Source: Thiolapillus brandeum
Lineage (GTDB): Bacteria > Pseudomonadota > Gammaproteobacteria > Chromatiales > Chromatiaceae
Assembly (NCBI RefSeq): GCF_000828615.1
Contig: NZ_AP012273.1
Location: forward strand, 2,957,001-3,021,000
Direction: 5' to 3'
DNA length: 64,000 nt
Numbering within the stretch: position 1 is the first letter of the stretch; each line of letters begins with the position of its first letter. Positions 39,388 to 49,954 of the stretch are shown here, piece after piece. The notes beneath the pieces were generated by a model. The model was given only the letters and a program-made list of their open reading frames with translations. It was not told the DNA's origin and did no database searches. The translations under genes were made by a program, and so were the position numbers.

Positions 39388-41478
39388 TTATTCCTGCATG
39401 GCCGGCGTTTCGATTCTATGCACCGCTGGATCGAACTCCTCGATCTTGTCCAGCAGGGCGGCAGCCCTGACCATTTGGGTCTTCACCGCTTCCCGGGTGC
39501 TGCCCTGCATCCGCGCATAACGGCTCAGGGCCGTGTACCGGGCCAGCTCGGGGTGTGCCTCGATGGCCTTGCGGTGATCCGCCATGGAGGGAATCCGGGC
39601 CTCCCGGGTTTTCTTCTGCACCACGGTCACGTCCTCGAAGCCGATTCGCAGGCCATAGACGATGTAATTGAAGCGTGCCCCCTGGGAACAACTTTGCCCA
39701 CCTTTTACCAACAATTCACTGGTACTGGTTTCAGCCACATAAAGCACGCAAGGCTCCCCAATAGGGGTCAAATGCGCCGTCAGGCCGATATCCGGATTGG
39801 TCACCCACTTGAAGGTCTCACCCAGGGGGATGCGCGCCTCGCCATTGACCAGCCGGGCGCTGCCCCGGGTGTAGGTGGCCACTTCGTCACCTTCGGGAGA
39901 AGCATAGACAATTACTTCATCCGGATTTTCCGGGTGGTTCTGCACGAAGCTGACAGCACCCGAGCCAATGATCTTGGCGGCGCCAGTACCCACCTGGGCC
40001 CAGCCGCTACTGTTCGAATCCTGGAAGTAGCCACCCGCGGTATTGCCGTAAGCCGCAATGCCTAAATCACCATAGCCCACATGGGCGTAGCCGCTGTTGT
40101 TGCCATCCCTGAACTTGCCACCCCACGTATTACCTATGGCAAAAATACCTTCATCTCCGTACCCCACATAGGCAACGCCGCTGTCGTTCGAATCCTTGAA
40201 ATAGCCACCGGCGGCTTGGCCAACCCCCTCTACACCATAACTCGATGATCCCGTATCCGTATTGGTGCCTTTGAGAATCCCCCCGGATGCCGCGCCGCTC
40301 AGAGCCAGGGGAACAGCCACGTTCAGGCTCACATCCCCTGTGCCACCGCCACCGGACAGACCCGTGCCTGCGTTCACGGCAGTGATATCTCCTCCGGCAT
40401 CGTCATCGGTTTCGCAAGTTACGGTGCCGTCCGCGGCAATGGCCCGGATGCTGCTGCCCGCAGTACAACTGCTGCTCACCCGGCGCTGCAGGTAAGTGGT
40501 ATCGGCACTCAAGGTGACATCGCCGGAAGCGCCGCCACCGGACAAGCCCGCGCCGACGTTCACTGCGGTGATATCACCCCCGGCATTGTCATCAGCCTCA
40601 CAGGTCACGGTGCCGTCCGCGGCAATAGCCCGGATGCTGCTGCCCGCGGTACAACTGCTGCTCACCCGGCGCTGCAGGTAGCTGATATCAGCGCTGAGGG
40701 TCACGTCCCCTGACGCGCCGCCGCCGGACAGGCCCGTGCCCGCATTCACCGCAGTGATATCACCACCAGTATCATCATCAGTTTCACAGGTCACGCTACC
40801 ATCTGCAGCAATGGCCCGGATGCTGCTGCCTGCGGTACAACTGCTGCTCACCCGGCGCTGCAGGTAGCTGGTATCCGCGCTGAGGGTCACATCCCCCGTG
40901 GTGCCACCACCCGACAGGCCCGTGCCTGCGTTCACAGCAGTGATGTCGCCGCCACTGCCAGTGTCATCCACGGCGCAGGCCCAGGCGCTACCACTCCACT
41001 TGGCCACTTCCCCACTGGCGCAGGTCAAGCCTGCCAGGGTGTCGCTGTCCCCGTCCAGCAGGTCGGCGGGTATACCCACGAAGTTGTCCCAGTCCAGGTA
41101 ATAGCTGCTGTCCTGGCCGTCCAGAAGATCCGCGTCCAGGCCCGAGCCGCTGCCATCCAGTTGGTCATACAGGGTTTCCTCCAAGCCTTTGACAAAGAAC
41201 ACCGCCACCTCCGCCCGGGTGACATTGTCCCCCGGACAGTAATTGTTGGCGCCACAACCAGAGGTGATATCCAGGTTGGCGAACTCCTCGATATAGCCAC
41301 AGGCCCAGTGGCTAGCCGGCACGTCATTGAACAGGGTGCCGGTACAGACATAGGCCGCCGCTTCGACAAAGGCCGCGTAATCCGGTGATAGGGGCGCATT
41401 AGCCCACGCTGACCCATTGCCGATGGCCGTGGCCATGAGAACAGGCAGCAAGCGTTTCTTTAATTGGGTTTGTTTCAT
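39388..41478 (-). CDS. Secreted SLH-domain repeat protein, paralogue 2
   Basis: The start at 41478 follows gaggaggagt and gives a signal peptide (KKRLLPVLMATAIGNGSAWA). The 696-residue protein has the SLH-like domain ([20 protein letters not shown]), the same linker, then five [17 protein letters not shown] units, four of them followed by a block ending VTCETDDD. Only about three [12 protein letters not shown]-type units follow, so it has more of one repeat type and fewer of the other than its paralogue. The C-terminal region ([19 protein letters not shown] onward) is shared almost residue for residue. Tandem duplication with repeat-number change is clear. Surface role inferred. Confidence 0.77.
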   Translation of the reverse strand: MKQTQLKKRLLPVLMATAIGNGSAWANAPLSPDYAAFVEAAAYVCTGTLFNDVPASHWACGYIEEFANLDITSGCGANNYCPGDNVTRAEVAVFFVKGLEETLYDQLDGSGSGLDADLLDGQDSSYYLDWDNFVGIPADLLDGDSDTLAGLTCASGEVAKWSGSAWACAVDDTGSGGDITAVNAGTGLSGGGTTGDVTLSADTSYLQRRVSSSCTAGSSIRAIAADGSVTCETDDDTGGDITAVNAGTGLSGGGASGDVTLSADISYLQRRVSSSCTAGSSIRAIAADGTVTCEADDNAGGDITAVNVGAGLSGGGASGDVTLSADTTYLQRRVSSSCTAGSSIRAIAADGTVTCETDDDAGGDITAVNAGTGLSGGGGTGDVSLNVAVPLALSGAASGGILKGTNTDTGSSSYGVEGVGQAAGGYFKDSNDSGVAYVGYGDEGIFAIGNTWGGKFRDGNNSGYAHVGYGDLGIAAYGNTAGGYFQDSNSSGWAQVGTGAAKIIGSGAVSFVQNHPENPDEVIVYASPEGDEVATYTRGSARLVNGEARIPLGETFKWVTNPDIGLTAHLTPIGEPCVLYVAETSTSELLVKGGQSCSQGARFNYIVYGLRIGFEDVTVVQKKTREARIPSMADHRKAIEAHPELARYTALSRYARMQGSTREAVKTQMVRAAALLDKIEEFDPAVHRIETPAMQE
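40340..40960. repeat. 186-bp tandem repeats inside the second SLH-repeat gene
   Basis: The segment cacccggcgctgcaggta recurs at about 40477, 40663 and 40849, a period of 186 bp (62 codons). Each unit encodes [17 protein letters not shown], then a variable step, then [20 protein letters not shown]. High identity between units makes the copy number likely to vary. Confidence 0.8.
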
Positions 41479-41765
41479 GCCAGACTCCTCCTCTAGTGCA
41501 AGTAAATTATCGTTTTTGTTCGCATAAAATTTATATGAAAAGCTCCGCAGAGAGTCAAGTACAGGCTGGGCATGATCTGGATGCTGGCAAGGCGAAACGG
41601 TTCTTAGGCCCACATACATAATATATTTGTTTTTGTTGGGAACTTAGCAGTATGCTGGTGAGTGGATACGCGCTCACAGCTCATGTAAGGCTTTGCCCAC
41701 GCCGGTGAAGCTTTGACAGGCGGTGTATAATTCGCTTTTGTTCCCTTACCTGACAGCGCTTTATC

Positions 41766-44700
41766 GTGAGTTCACATTCCCTGCAGCAAGTCCTTAAAAA
41801 ACGCATCCTCCTTCTCGATGGCGCCATGGGCACCATGATCCAGCGTCACAAGCTGACGGAGGAAGACTACCGGGGCGAGCGCTTCGCGGACTGGCCGACG
41901 GACGTGAAAGGCAACAATGACCTGCTGGCCCTTACCCAGCCGGACATCATCCGCGGCATCCACGAGCAGTACCTGGACGCCGGGGCGGACATCCTGGAGA
42001 CCAATTCCTTCAATGCCACCCGCGCCTCCATGGCCGATTACGGCATGGAAGCACTGGTGTACGAGATCAACGTGGCGGCGGCGCGCCTGGCGCGCGAAGC
42101 GGCGGACAAGTTCAGCACAGATGACAAGCCGCGCTTCGTGGCCGGGGTGCTGGGCCCCACCAGCAAGACCCTGTCCATTTCCCCCGACGTGAACGATCCC
42201 GGCTGCCGGGCCATCACTTTCGATGAACTGGCGGAAAACTACCGGGAAGCCACCCGGGGACTCATGGAAGGCGGGGCCGACGTCATCCTCATCGAGACCA
42301 TTTTCGACACCCTAAACGCCAAGGCCGCCATCTTTGCCGTGCAGGACGTGTTCCGCGAATCCGGCACCGCGCTGCCCATCATGATCTCGGGCACCATTAC
42401 GGATCAATCCGGCCGCACCCTGTCGGGCCAGGTCACCGAGGCATTCTACAACAGTCTGCGCCATGCCAACCCTCTGTCCATCGGCCTGAACTGCGCCCTG
42501 GGGCCGGACCTTTTACGCCAGTATGTGGAGGAATTGTCCCGGGTCAGCGAATGTTTCGTGTCCGCCCACCCCAATGCCGGCCTGCCCAACGAGTTCGGTG
42601 AATATGACCTTACCGCCGAACAGATGGCCGCCTCCGTGGGCGAGTGGGCGGCATCGGGTTTCATCAATATCGTGGGCGGCTGTTGCGGCTCCACGCCCGA
42701 GCATATCCGGGCCATCCATGAGCAGGTCAAGGACAAGGCCCCGCGCCCGTTGCCACCCATTGAACCTGCCTGCCGCCTGTCCGGACTGGAGCCGTTGAAC
42801 ATCACCGAAGATTCCCTGTTCGTGAACGTGGGGGAGCGCGCCAATGTCACTGGCTCGGCCAGGTTCAAGCGCCTGATTCTCAATGAGGAATACGAAGAGG
42901 CCCTGGACGTGTGCCGCACCCAGGTGGCCGAAGGCGCCCAGGTAGTGGACGTGAACATGGACGAGGGCATGCTGGATGGCAAGGCCGCCATGATCCGCTT
43001 CCTCAACCTGTGCGCCGCCGAGCCGGACATTGCCAAGGCGCCCTTCATGATCGATTCCTCCAAGTGGGACATCATCGAGGCGGGCCTGCAATGCGTGCAG
43101 GGCAAGGCCATCGTCAACTCCATCTCCATGAAGGAAGGCGAAGACAAGTTCCGGGAGCAGGCCAGCCTGTGCCGCCGTTATGGCGCCGCGGTCATCGTCA
43201 TGGCCTTCGACGAACAGGGCCAGGCCGATACCTACCAACGCAAGATCGAGATCTGCGAGCGTGCCTACCGCATCCTGGTGGACGAGCTGGACTTTCCTCC
43301 TGAGGACATCATCTTCGACCCCAATATCTTTGCCGTGGCCACGGGTATCGAGGAACACAACAATTATGCCGTGGACTTCATCGAAGCCACGCGCTGGATC
43401 AAGAACAATCTGCCTCATGCACTGGTATCCGGCGGCGTGTCCAATGTGTCCTTTTCCTTCCGCGGCAACAACCCCGTGCGCGAGGCCATCCATGCGGTGT
43501 TCCTGTATCACGCCATCCAGGCGGGCATGGACATGGGGATCGTCAACGCCGGGCAGCTGGTGGTGTACGACGAAGTACCGGAAGAACTGCGCCAGGCGGT
43601 CGAAGACGTCATTCTCAACAAGGACCCGCAAGCGGGCGACCGTCTGGTGGAGATTGCCCCAAAATACGCCGGGGACGGCAGCGCCCCGGAGAAGAAGGAA
43701 GACCTGGAGTGGCGCGCCTGGCCCGTGGAAAAGCGCCTGGAACATTCCCTGGTGAAAGGCATCACCGAGTTCATCGACGAGGACACCAGGGAAGCCCTGG
43801 AAAAACTGGGCCGCCCCATCCATGTCATCGAAGGGCCCCTCATGGACGGCATGAACGTGGTGGGCGATCTGTTCGGCGCAGGCAAGATGTTCCTGCCCCA
43901 GGTGGTCAAGTCCGCCCGGGTGATGAAGAAATCCGTGGCCTGGCTGGAGCCCTACCTGGAAGCCGAAAAAGCCGAATGCCCGGCGGAGAACGCGGGCAGG
44001 ATACTCATGGCCACAGTGAAGGGCGACGTGCATGACATCGGCAAGAATATCGTCGGCATCGTGCTGCAATGCAACAGCTATGAGGTCATCGACCTGGGGG
44101 TCATGGTGCCTGCGGACAAAATCCTGCAGACCGCCAAGGAAGAACAAGTGGACATCATCGGTCTTTCCGGTCTCATCACCCCGTCCCTGGACGAGATGGT
44201 GCATGTGGCGAAGGAAATGAAACGCCAGGGGTTTGAAATCCCCCTCATGATTGGCGGCGCTACCACCTCCAAGGCCCATACCGCGGTGAAGATCGAGCCC
44301 CAATACGAACATGGCGCGGTTTATGTGGCGGATGCCTCCCGTGCCGTGGGCGTGGCCAGCGCCCTGCTCTCCGCCGATCAAAAGCCCGCTTTTCTGGCCG
44401 AACTGAAAACCGAGTATGAAGCCCTGCGCCAAAGCCGCGGCAGGAAGAACGCGGCGCGCAACCTGGTGTCCCTCCAGGAAGCCCGCGCCAATGCCACGCC
44501 CATCGACTGGGCCCGGTGGCAGCCCACAGGTCCCAGGGCCCTGACCCAGGCTCCCGGCGGGGTAAAGCTCATTCCCAAGGGCGCAGGACTGCTGGCGGTA
44601 TATGAAGACATCCCCCTGGATGAACTGATTCCCTGCATCGACTGGACCTTCTTCTTCCATGCCTGGCAGCTCAAGGGGCGCTATCCCAAAATCCTCGACG

Positions 44701-45494
44701 ACCCGGAAAAGGGCGAGGAAGCCCGCAAGCTGTTCAAGGATGCCCAGACCATGCTGGAGCAGATCAAAAAGGAAAAATGGCTGCGCGCCCGGGCTGTGGT
44801 GGGACTGTTTCCCGCCAATGCCATGGGTGACGACATCGAGCTGTATGAGGACGAAGAACGTAAGCGAGTGCTTACTACCTTTCACAACCTGCGCAAACAG
44901 GGCAAGCAACCCACGGGCAAATACAACGAATGCCTGGCGGATTTCATCGCCCCGGTGGACAGCGGCAAGGCCGACTGGCTGGGCGCCTTTGCCTGTACCG
45001 CCGGCGAAGGCATCGACGCCAAAATCGCCGAATTCGAGAAAGACCACGACGATTATTCCAGTCTCATGCTCAAGGCCCTGGCGGACCGCCTGGCCGAAGC
45101 TCTGGCAGAATGGCTGCACCAGCAGGTTCGCACCCGACTATGGGGCTATGCCAGTGAGGAAGCACTCACCAACGACGATCTCATCGCGGAAAGATATACG
45201 GGCATACGCCCGGCCATGGGCTACCCCGCCAGCCCGGATCACACCGAGAAAGACCTGCTCTGGGAGCTGCTGGACGCCGAAGCCAACACAGGTATCTGGC
45301 TCACCGAAAGCAAGGCCATGGTGCCCACGGCGGCAGTGAGCGGGCTGTATTTCTCCCACCCGGATTCCCGCTATTTCGCCGTGGGCAAGATCAACCGGGA
45401 TCAGCTCGAAGACTACGCCAAGCGCAAAGGCATGGAGCCAAAGATACTGGAGAAATGGCTGGGACAGAACCTGGCCTACGAGCCGGAGGAATAG
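41766..45494 (+). CDS. metH: Cobalamin-dependent methionine synthase
   Basis: MetH moves a methyl group from methyltetrahydrofolate to homocysteine through cobalamin. The 1242-residue protein has all four modules. The homocysteine domain has [15 protein letters not shown] and the zinc cysteines in GLNCALG and [11 protein letters not shown]. The pterin-binding domain has [14 protein letters not shown]. The B12 domain has [19 protein letters not shown], with the DxHxxG His that ligates cobalt. The activation domain has [11 protein letters not shown] near the end. The start is GTG at 41766. TATAAT at 41726-41731 may be its -10 box, but no good -35 is placed. No cobalamin riboswitch is recognised upstream. 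Confidence 0.97.
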   Translation: MSSHSLQQVLKKRILLLDGAMGTMIQRHKLTEEDYRGERFADWPTDVKGNNDLLALTQPDIIRGIHEQYLDAGADILETNSFNATRASMADYGMEALVYEINVAAARLAREAADKFSTDDKPRFVAGVLGPTSKTLSISPDVNDPGCRAITFDELAENYREATRGLMEGGADVILIETIFDTLNAKAAIFAVQDVFRESGTALPIMISGTITDQSGRTLSGQVTEAFYNSLRHANPLSIGLNCALGPDLLRQYVEELSRVSECFVSAHPNAGLPNEFGEYDLTAEQMAASVGEWAASGFINIVGGCCGSTPEHIRAIHEQVKDKAPRPLPPIEPACRLSGLEPLNITEDSLFVNVGERANVTGSARFKRLILNEEYEEALDVCRTQVAEGAQVVDVNMDEGMLDGKAAMIRFLNLCAAEPDIAKAPFMIDSSKWDIIEAGLQCVQGKAIVNSISMKEGEDKFREQASLCRRYGAAVIVMAFDEQGQADTYQRKIEICERAYRILVDELDFPPEDIIFDPNIFAVATGIEEHNNYAVDFIEATRWIKNNLPHALVSGGVSNVSFSFRGNNPVREAIHAVFLYHAIQAGMDMGIVNAGQLVVYDEVPEELRQAVEDVILNKDPQAGDRLVEIAPKYAGDGSAPEKKEDLEWRAWPVEKRLEHSLVKGITEFIDEDTREALEKLGRPIHVIEGPLMDGMNVVGDLFGAGKMFLPQVVKSARVMKKSVAWLEPYLEAEKAECPAENAGRILMATVKGDVHDIGKNIVGIVLQCNSYEVIDLGVMVPADKILQTAKEEQVDIIGLSGLITPSLDEMVHVAKEMKRQGFEIPLMIGGATTSKAHTAVKIEPQYEHGAVYVADASRAVGVASALLSADQKPAFLAELKTEYEALRQSRGRKNAARNLVSLQEARANATPIDWARWQPTGPRALTQAPGGVKLIPKGAGLLAVYEDIPLDELIPCIDWTFFFHAWQLKGRYPKILDDPEKGEEARKLFKDAQTMLEQIKKEKWLRARAVVGLFPANAMGDDIELYEDEERKRVLTTFHNLRKQGKQPTGKYNECLADFIAPVDSGKADWLGAFACTAGEGIDAKIAEFEKDHDDYSSLMLKALADRLAEALAEWLHQQVRTRLWGYASEEALTNDDLIAERYTGIRPAMGYPASPDHTEKDLLWELLDAEANTGIWLTESKAMVPTAAVSGLYFSHPDSRYFAVGKINRDQLEDYAKRKGMEPKILEKWLGQNLAYEPEE

Positions 45495-45507
45495 ACTCGG
45501 CGGATGT

Positions 45508-45931
45508 TGGTGGGTTTCGTTCCTCAACCCACCCTACGCTATCTATAGCGTATGTTTAGCTTGCGAAACGCACCAGGCCCCACAGCGCCCGTAGGGTGCA
45601 ATGAACGCATGTAAATTGCCCCACCCTTGAAAAATCCTTCAAAGCCCGAAACAGTCCCACCGTAGGGTGCGTTGAGCCTGCGAAACGCACCAGGCCCCAC
45701 ACCGCCTGTAGGGTGCAATGAACGCATGTAAATTGCACTCCCACCTTTGAAAAATCCTTCAAAGCCCGAAACAGTCCCACCGTAGGGTGCGTTGAGCCTG
45801 CGAAACGCACCAGGCCCCACACCGCCTGTAGGGTGCAATGAACGCATGTAAATTGCACTCCCACCTTTGAAAAATCCTTCAAAGCCCGAAACAGTCCCAC
45901 CGTAGGGTGCGTTGAGCCCGCGAAACGCACC
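45508..45931. repeat. REP array: 120-bp tandem repeats with GTAG hairpins
   Basis: The unit starting cgtagggtgcgttgagc recurs at 45661, 45781 and 45901 (period exactly 120 bp), with a degenerate first copy from 45547. Each unit has two hairpins: ggtgcgtt/aacgcacc and ggtgcaat/attgcac, each preceded by GTAG. A further palindrome ggtgggtt/aacccacc lies at 45510-45534. GTAG before a hairpin is the mark of REP elements moved by RAYT enzymes, and a RAYT gene follows at 46055. The region holds no real gene. Confidence 0.85.
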
Positions 45932-46054
45932 GGAATTCCACACCAACCGTCCTCGTTTGCAAAATTCCGAATACTCCGAAACAATAGCAAGCTCACAGGA
46001 CGTGACATCAACCTGAATCCGTGGGTTCAGGATCAATACAAGGAGGTTATCCCC

Positions 46055-46578
46055 ATGTCGGAATACCGCCGTCTCCGGGTACCCGGCGGCACCTGGTTTT
46101 TCACGCTCAATCTGCACTCAAGACGGAACAACGACCTGCTGACTCGGCACATCGATATTCTGCGCACCACCGTTCAGGAAATTCGAACACGCCATCCATT
46201 CCGGATTCACGCCTGGGTGGTATTGCCGGAACACATGCACGCCATCATCGAACTGCCCCCCGACGACGATGACTACAGCCTGCGCTGGCGGCTCATAAAG
46301 CAGGCTTTTCACGTCGTCTGCCTGCCGGAGAAACACGCAGTCCATCGAGGCGACGCCGGGGGGAACGCGGCATCTGGCAGCGCAGGTTCTGGGAACACCT
46401 GATCCGGAATGAAGCCGACTATCAGGCTCATCTGGATTACCTGCATTACAACCCGGTGAAGCATGGCTGGGTTAAGCAGGTGGCCGATTGGCCCTGGTCC
46501 ACCTTTCATCGATGGGTGCAAAAGGGTGTTTATCCGATGGATTGGGGTGTGGACGTGGATATCCAGGCGGGAGAGTAA
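46055..46578 (+). pseudogene. REP-associated tyrosine transposase (RAYT), frameshifted
   Basis: RAYTs are single-strand Y1 (HUH) transposases that act on REP hairpins. The first frame encodes MSEYRRLRVPGGTWFFTLNL and WVVLPEHMHAIIELP, whose HxH is the HUH motif. At the G-run near 46359 (gacgccggggggaacgcgg) the frame must shift to continue as [19 protein letters not shown], then [19 protein letters not shown] to a stop at 46578, the usual RAYT C-terminus with its Tyr. Unshifted, the protein stops at 46402 after 115 residues. The shift at a homopolymer could be real decay, slippage or a sequencing error. Confidence 0.85.
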
Positions 46579-46587
46579 TGATGACCG

Positions 46588-46664
46588 CCTGATGGTGCAA
46601 TTCGCGTACGCTCATTGCACCCTACGGTGGGAGCGTAGGGTGCGTTGAGCCTGCGAAACGCACC
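46588..46664. repeat. REP hairpins downstream of the RAYT gene
   Basis: ggtgcaattcgcgtacgctcattgcacccta is the inverse of the second hairpin type of the upstream array, and cgtagggtgcgttgagcctg at 46634 matches the first type. The RAYT gene is therefore bracketed by REPs, which is the layout of a mobile REP unit. Confidence 0.8.
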
Positions 46665-46671
46665 ATCTCCC

Positions 46672-46953
46672 TCAGGCCGGTAGATTCAACCCGGCCACCC
46701 TGGCCTGCTCGATAATCCCATCGAACATGACTGCCAACTCATCGGCTTCCTTGCGCGGCAGTCCCCGGCCAAAATCCCGGATCATGTTGGACAGTTCCTG
46801 GTCCTGCTTTTCCCGGGCAACCGCCGGATAGAGTTTCATGCACAGCTGGTCCAGCTCCAGGGCAGCCATGACACCCGGAGAATCCAGATACTGCCTGGCC
46901 ATGGGAACAAACTGATCAAACAGCGACTGGCAATCGTCATTCAGCATGGTCAT
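46672..46953 (-). CDS. Small helical protein of unknown function
   Basis: A 93-residue cytoplasmic protein, almost all alpha-helical, with LDQLCMKLYPAVAREKQDQELSN-like charged helices and no motif I recognise. The start is preceded by gaggag. An alternative start two codons further in is possible. It reads away from the gene at 47089. Confidence 0.6.
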   Translation of the reverse strand: MTMLNDDCQSLFDQFVPMARQYLDSPGVMAALELDQLCMKLYPAVAREKQDQELSNMIRDFGRGLPRKEADELAVMFDGIIEQARVAGLNLPA

Positions 46954-47088
46954 CTCCTCGTGTTTTCAAAAACGGAATCATCGTCCTTTGATATGATGCC
47001 TGTCAGGGACATCCGGTCGCCTATTTTAATCAGGGCGTTCTGATGTTGCCAGATGTCTGACCTGCTACCAAACGGAAAGAACAGTCTC

Positions 47089-47445
47089 ATGGAAAGCCCT
47101 AACGATAATGAAAAAGTGCTCAAGGATGCTGCCCTGTTGCAACTGCAGAAAAGCAACGCCCTGGAACAACAGCTCAAGGCCATCCGCGACCATTCCGAAG
47201 CCATGGAAACCAGCCTGCTGGAAATGCAGAAGGAGCTGAAGCGGGTGCGGCGCAACGTACGCATCTTCTGGGTGGCGGAACTCCTGGGCCCCATGCTCGC
47301 CATCGGCCTGATTCTGGGCGGCGCCTGGTTTGCCCTGAAGTACGTGGAACAGCACTATCTGGGCGGCGAATCCCTCATCGACAAGGTGCTGATAAAGGAC
47401 AGCAGCCCGATGAAAAAGCCCCCGGCGCCCACTCCCAAACCATGA
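47089..47445 (+). CDS. Membrane protein with coiled coil, upstream of tmcA
   Basis: A 118-residue protein when started at 47089 (MESPNDNEKVLK, ggaaag upstream); a 12-residue longer form from 47053 lacks a ribosome-binding site. A coiled coil (about residues 10-60) precedes one membrane helix (LLGPMLAIGLILGGAWFALKY, about 68-90), and the C-terminus is Pro-rich (PPAPTPKP). It overlaps the tmcA start by four bases, which is notable because TmcA is cytosolic. The function is unknown. Confidence 0.65.
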   Translation: MESPNDNEKVLKDAALLQLQKSNALEQQLKAIRDHSEAMETSLLEMQKELKRVRRNVRIFWVAELLGPMLAIGLILGGAWFALKYVEQHYLGGESLIDKVLIKDSSPMKKPPAPTPKP

Positions 47446-49421
47446 CCCGGCCCCCCCGCCACCTGTGGCGGCAGTTTCACATCATCAGCAGCACCCCCGA
47501 CGATTGCCGCAACCAGGCCATGGGCCAGCTCCAGGGCCGACCTGCCCTATGGGTCAGCCCTGATCCTCCCGACGGCGTACCCGGCATTGCCCCGGATCAG
47601 GTGGCCCGATACCTGGGCCAGGACATCGATCATCTGGTCTTCGATGCCCGGGAAGACCTGGATCCCGATGCCCTGGCCATTGCCGCGGGCCTGGTACGCG
47701 GCGGTGGCTTGTTCCTGCTCCTCACGCCGAACCTGCGCACCTGGGGACAACAGCCCCAAAGCCTGTTCCTGCAACGCATGGCCCGGCTGTGCCGGCAACA
47801 GGAGCAGCCACAAGAGCCTCCCGCCATCGCCCGTTCCACGGCAGCCCTCACCCGGGAACAGGTACAGGTCATCCAGGCCCTGGACAAGACCGCCACAGGG
47901 CACCGTAACCGCCCTTTGGTGGTCATTGCCGACCGGGGCCGGGGAAAATCCTCTGCCTTGGGTATCGGGGCCGCAAAACTGTTGACCCGGGGCATACAGG
48001 ATATCCTGGTGACAGCACCCCGTCTCGACGCCACCAACACCCTGTTCCAGCAGGCCGCCCGGGAGTTGGGTGGCGTAAAACACAGCAGGGGAGAACTGCG
48101 CCATGGGGAGGCAAGGTTGCATTTCATGGCGCCGGACAAACTTCTGGAGCAACTGCCGGACACCCGGCTGTTGCTGGTGGATGAAGCTGCCGGGATTCCC
48201 CTTCCCATGCTGGAGAAGCTGCTACAGCACTATCACCGCATAGCCTTTGCCAGTACCGTACACGGTTATGAAGGCAGCGGACGGGGATTCAGCCTGCGCT
48301 TTTCCCAAACCCTGGACCGGCATTGCCGCCAATGGAAAAAGCTCACTCTTATGGAGCCCGTGCGCTGGGCACCGGGAGACCCTCTGGAGGCTTTCATCTT
48401 CCAGACCCTGCTTCTGGACGCCGAACCTGCCCCTGTCACCATCGGTCCAGGCCGTTTGGATACCAGCAGGCTGGAGATCAGCCCCCTGGACAGGAAGGCC
48501 CTGGCACGGGACGATGCACGCTTGGAGCAGTTGTTCGGGCTGCTGGTGGATGCCCATTACCGCACCACACCCACGGATCTCAGACACCTGCTGGATGCTC
48601 CCGGCCTGTCCATTCACACCGCTGGCCAGGATGGCACTATCGTCGCAGCACTGCTGGTGGTCAGGGAGGGCCGCCTGCCCACCGCTCTGCATCCCGGTGT
48701 GCTGGCCGGCCAACGCCGACCCCGGGGCCAGTTGCTGCCCACCATTCTCGCCAGCCACTGCGGATTTCCCGAAGCCCTGGATCTGGACTGGGAGCGCGTA
48801 CTGCGCATTGCCGTGCATCCCCGGCTACAGGGACAGGGAATCGGCAGCCATATGCTGTCGTACCTCAAAAAGGACGCCGCCGCGCGGGGCGTGGATCTCC
48901 TGGGGGCAAGCTTCGGCGCCACTACGGATCTCCTGGACTTCTGGCAGGGTAATGGCTATGTCCCGGTGCGCCTCGGCCAACGCCGAGAAGCCAGCAGCGG
49001 CGCCCATGCCGCCACCTGGCTGCAGGGCCTCAGTGCCGCCGGTCAGAAGCTCCAATCCCGGGCTCAGGGAGCCTTCCAGAAATTGTTCCCTGTACAACTG
49101 GGAGAACCCTTCAGCAAGCTGCCTCCCCCCCTGGCCAGACGCCTGTTCCGGGAAGAACCCGGGCTGGGGATCGGGAACCGCCATCGCCGGATTCTCGAAT
49201 CCTTTGCCGCGGGACAGCGCCAGTACACGGATGCCCTGGGCGCGTTGCATGAATTGGCGCGCACGGATGCCGCCGTCCAGCCGGTGCTGATTCTCAAAGT
49301 GCTGCAGGGGCGCAACTGGTCCGAAACCGCGGATATCCTGGGGCTTCCCGGCAAAAAGGCGGTTCTGAAAAGCCTGCGGGCAACAGTGGCCACCTGGCTG
49401 CAGGCACATCCTTTGGAATAA
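47442..49421 (+). CDS. tmcA: tRNA(Met) cytidine acetyltransferase TmcA
   Basis: TmcA adds an acetyl group to the wobble cytidine of elongator tRNA-Met, using ATP/GTP hydrolysis and acetyl-CoA. The 659-residue protein has an N-terminal domain (about 1-130), a helicase-like ATPase part with Walker A ADRGRGKSSALG (about 164-175) and LLVDEAAGIPLPML for Walker B (about 245-258). A GNAT acetyltransferase domain follows (LRIAVHPRLQGQGIGSHML, about 455-473), with a tRNA-binding C-terminus. Length matches the family. Confidence 0.94.
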   Translation: MTRPPRHLWRQFHIISSTPDDCRNQAMGQLQGRPALWVSPDPPDGVPGIAPDQVARYLGQDIDHLVFDAREDLDPDALAIAAGLVRGGGLFLLLTPNLRTWGQQPQSLFLQRMARLCRQQEQPQEPPAIARSTAALTREQVQVIQALDKTATGHRNRPLVVIADRGRGKSSALGIGAAKLLTRGIQDILVTAPRLDATNTLFQQAARELGGVKHSRGELRHGEARLHFMAPDKLLEQLPDTRLLLVDEAAGIPLPMLEKLLQHYHRIAFASTVHGYEGSGRGFSLRFSQTLDRHCRQWKKLTLMEPVRWAPGDPLEAFIFQTLLLDAEPAPVTIGPGRLDTSRLEISPLDRKALARDDARLEQLFGLLVDAHYRTTPTDLRHLLDAPGLSIHTAGQDGTIVAALLVVREGRLPTALHPGVLAGQRRPRGQLLPTILASHCGFPEALDLDWERVLRIAVHPRLQGQGIGSHMLSYLKKDAAARGVDLLGASFGATTDLLDFWQGNGYVPVRLGQRREASSGAHAATWLQGLSAAGQKLQSRAQGAFQKLFPVQLGEPFSKLPPPLARRLFREEPGLGIGNRHRRILESFAAGQRQYTDALGALHELARTDAAVQPVLILKVLQGRNWSETADILGLPGKKAVLKSLRATVATWLQAHPLE

Positions 49422-49519
49422 ACCCCTGGATTTCAGGATTCACCGATTGACATTCCTCAAAGCCAAGACCGGATATTGGGAGTGTAATTTCCCTTCGAGA
49501 ATCATCTGGAAGACAGGCC

Positions 49520-49954
49520 ATGTCAGAACAACACCCCGTATTGGCACCCGCGGACATACCCAGTATCGCCGTGGGTTCCATGAACGACACCCATCACCAG
49601 GAAGTCGCTCTGGTCAACACCCTGGGCGCCTTGCTGCTGCAGGCCCGGGACGGCAACCCCGATCCGGACGCCATTGGGCGGGCCCTGGATGAATGGGTCA
49701 GTCACACGGAAGCCCATTTCGAGCGGGAGAACCGCCTGATGCAGGAACACGGCTTCCCCCCCTACCCGGTACATGCCCAGGAACATACCAGCGCCCTGGA
49801 TAATCTTCACCGGATTCAAGCCGGCTGGCATGACAGGCACGATCCGGATGAACTGGGCGACTATGTTTTCAACACCTGGCCCCAGTGGTTCCAGATGCAC
49901 GTCAACAGCATGGACAACGTCACCGCCCAGTTTCTTTCCAATTTTGTGGACTGA
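49520..49954 (+). CDS. Bacteriohemerythrin
   Basis: A 144-residue four-helix di-iron protein that binds oxygen. The iron ligands are His in DTHHQEV (about 25-26), His in WVSHTEAHFERENRLM (the HxxxHFxxE pattern, about 61-69), His in VHAQEHTSALD (about 84-88) and the HVNSMD pair near 129-134. Its stop overlaps the nei start (TGATG), so the two are coupled. Roles in oxygen handling or sensing are known for the family. Confidence 0.92.
   Translation: MSEQHPVLAPADIPSIAVGSMNDTHHQEVALVNTLGALLLQARDGNPDPDAIGRALDEWVSHTEAHFERENRLMQEHGFPPYPVHAQEHTSALDNLHRIQAGWHDRHDPDELGDYVFNTWPQWFQMHVNSMDNVTAQFLSNFVD

Noticed and set aside
39388-41478. Variable repeats as the target of a diversity-generating retroelement
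   Set aside because: No reverse transcriptase or template repeat is present in the window, and the repeats look like ordinary tandem duplication.
41640-41765. Cobalamin or SAH riboswitch upstream of metH
   Set aside because: I could not find the conserved B12-box or the conserved SAH riboswitch core in the short leader; only a possible -10 box is visible.
42513-45119. Long open frame on the minus strand (868 residues)
   Set aside because: It lies fully antisense to metH, which has all expected domains. GC-rich genes commonly leave a long stop-free antisense frame.
45547-45931. Regular repeats that could be read as a CRISPR array
   Set aside because: The repeat unit is 120 bp and contiguous with no unique spacers. 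It contains GTAG hairpins typical of REP elements and lies beside a RAYT gene.
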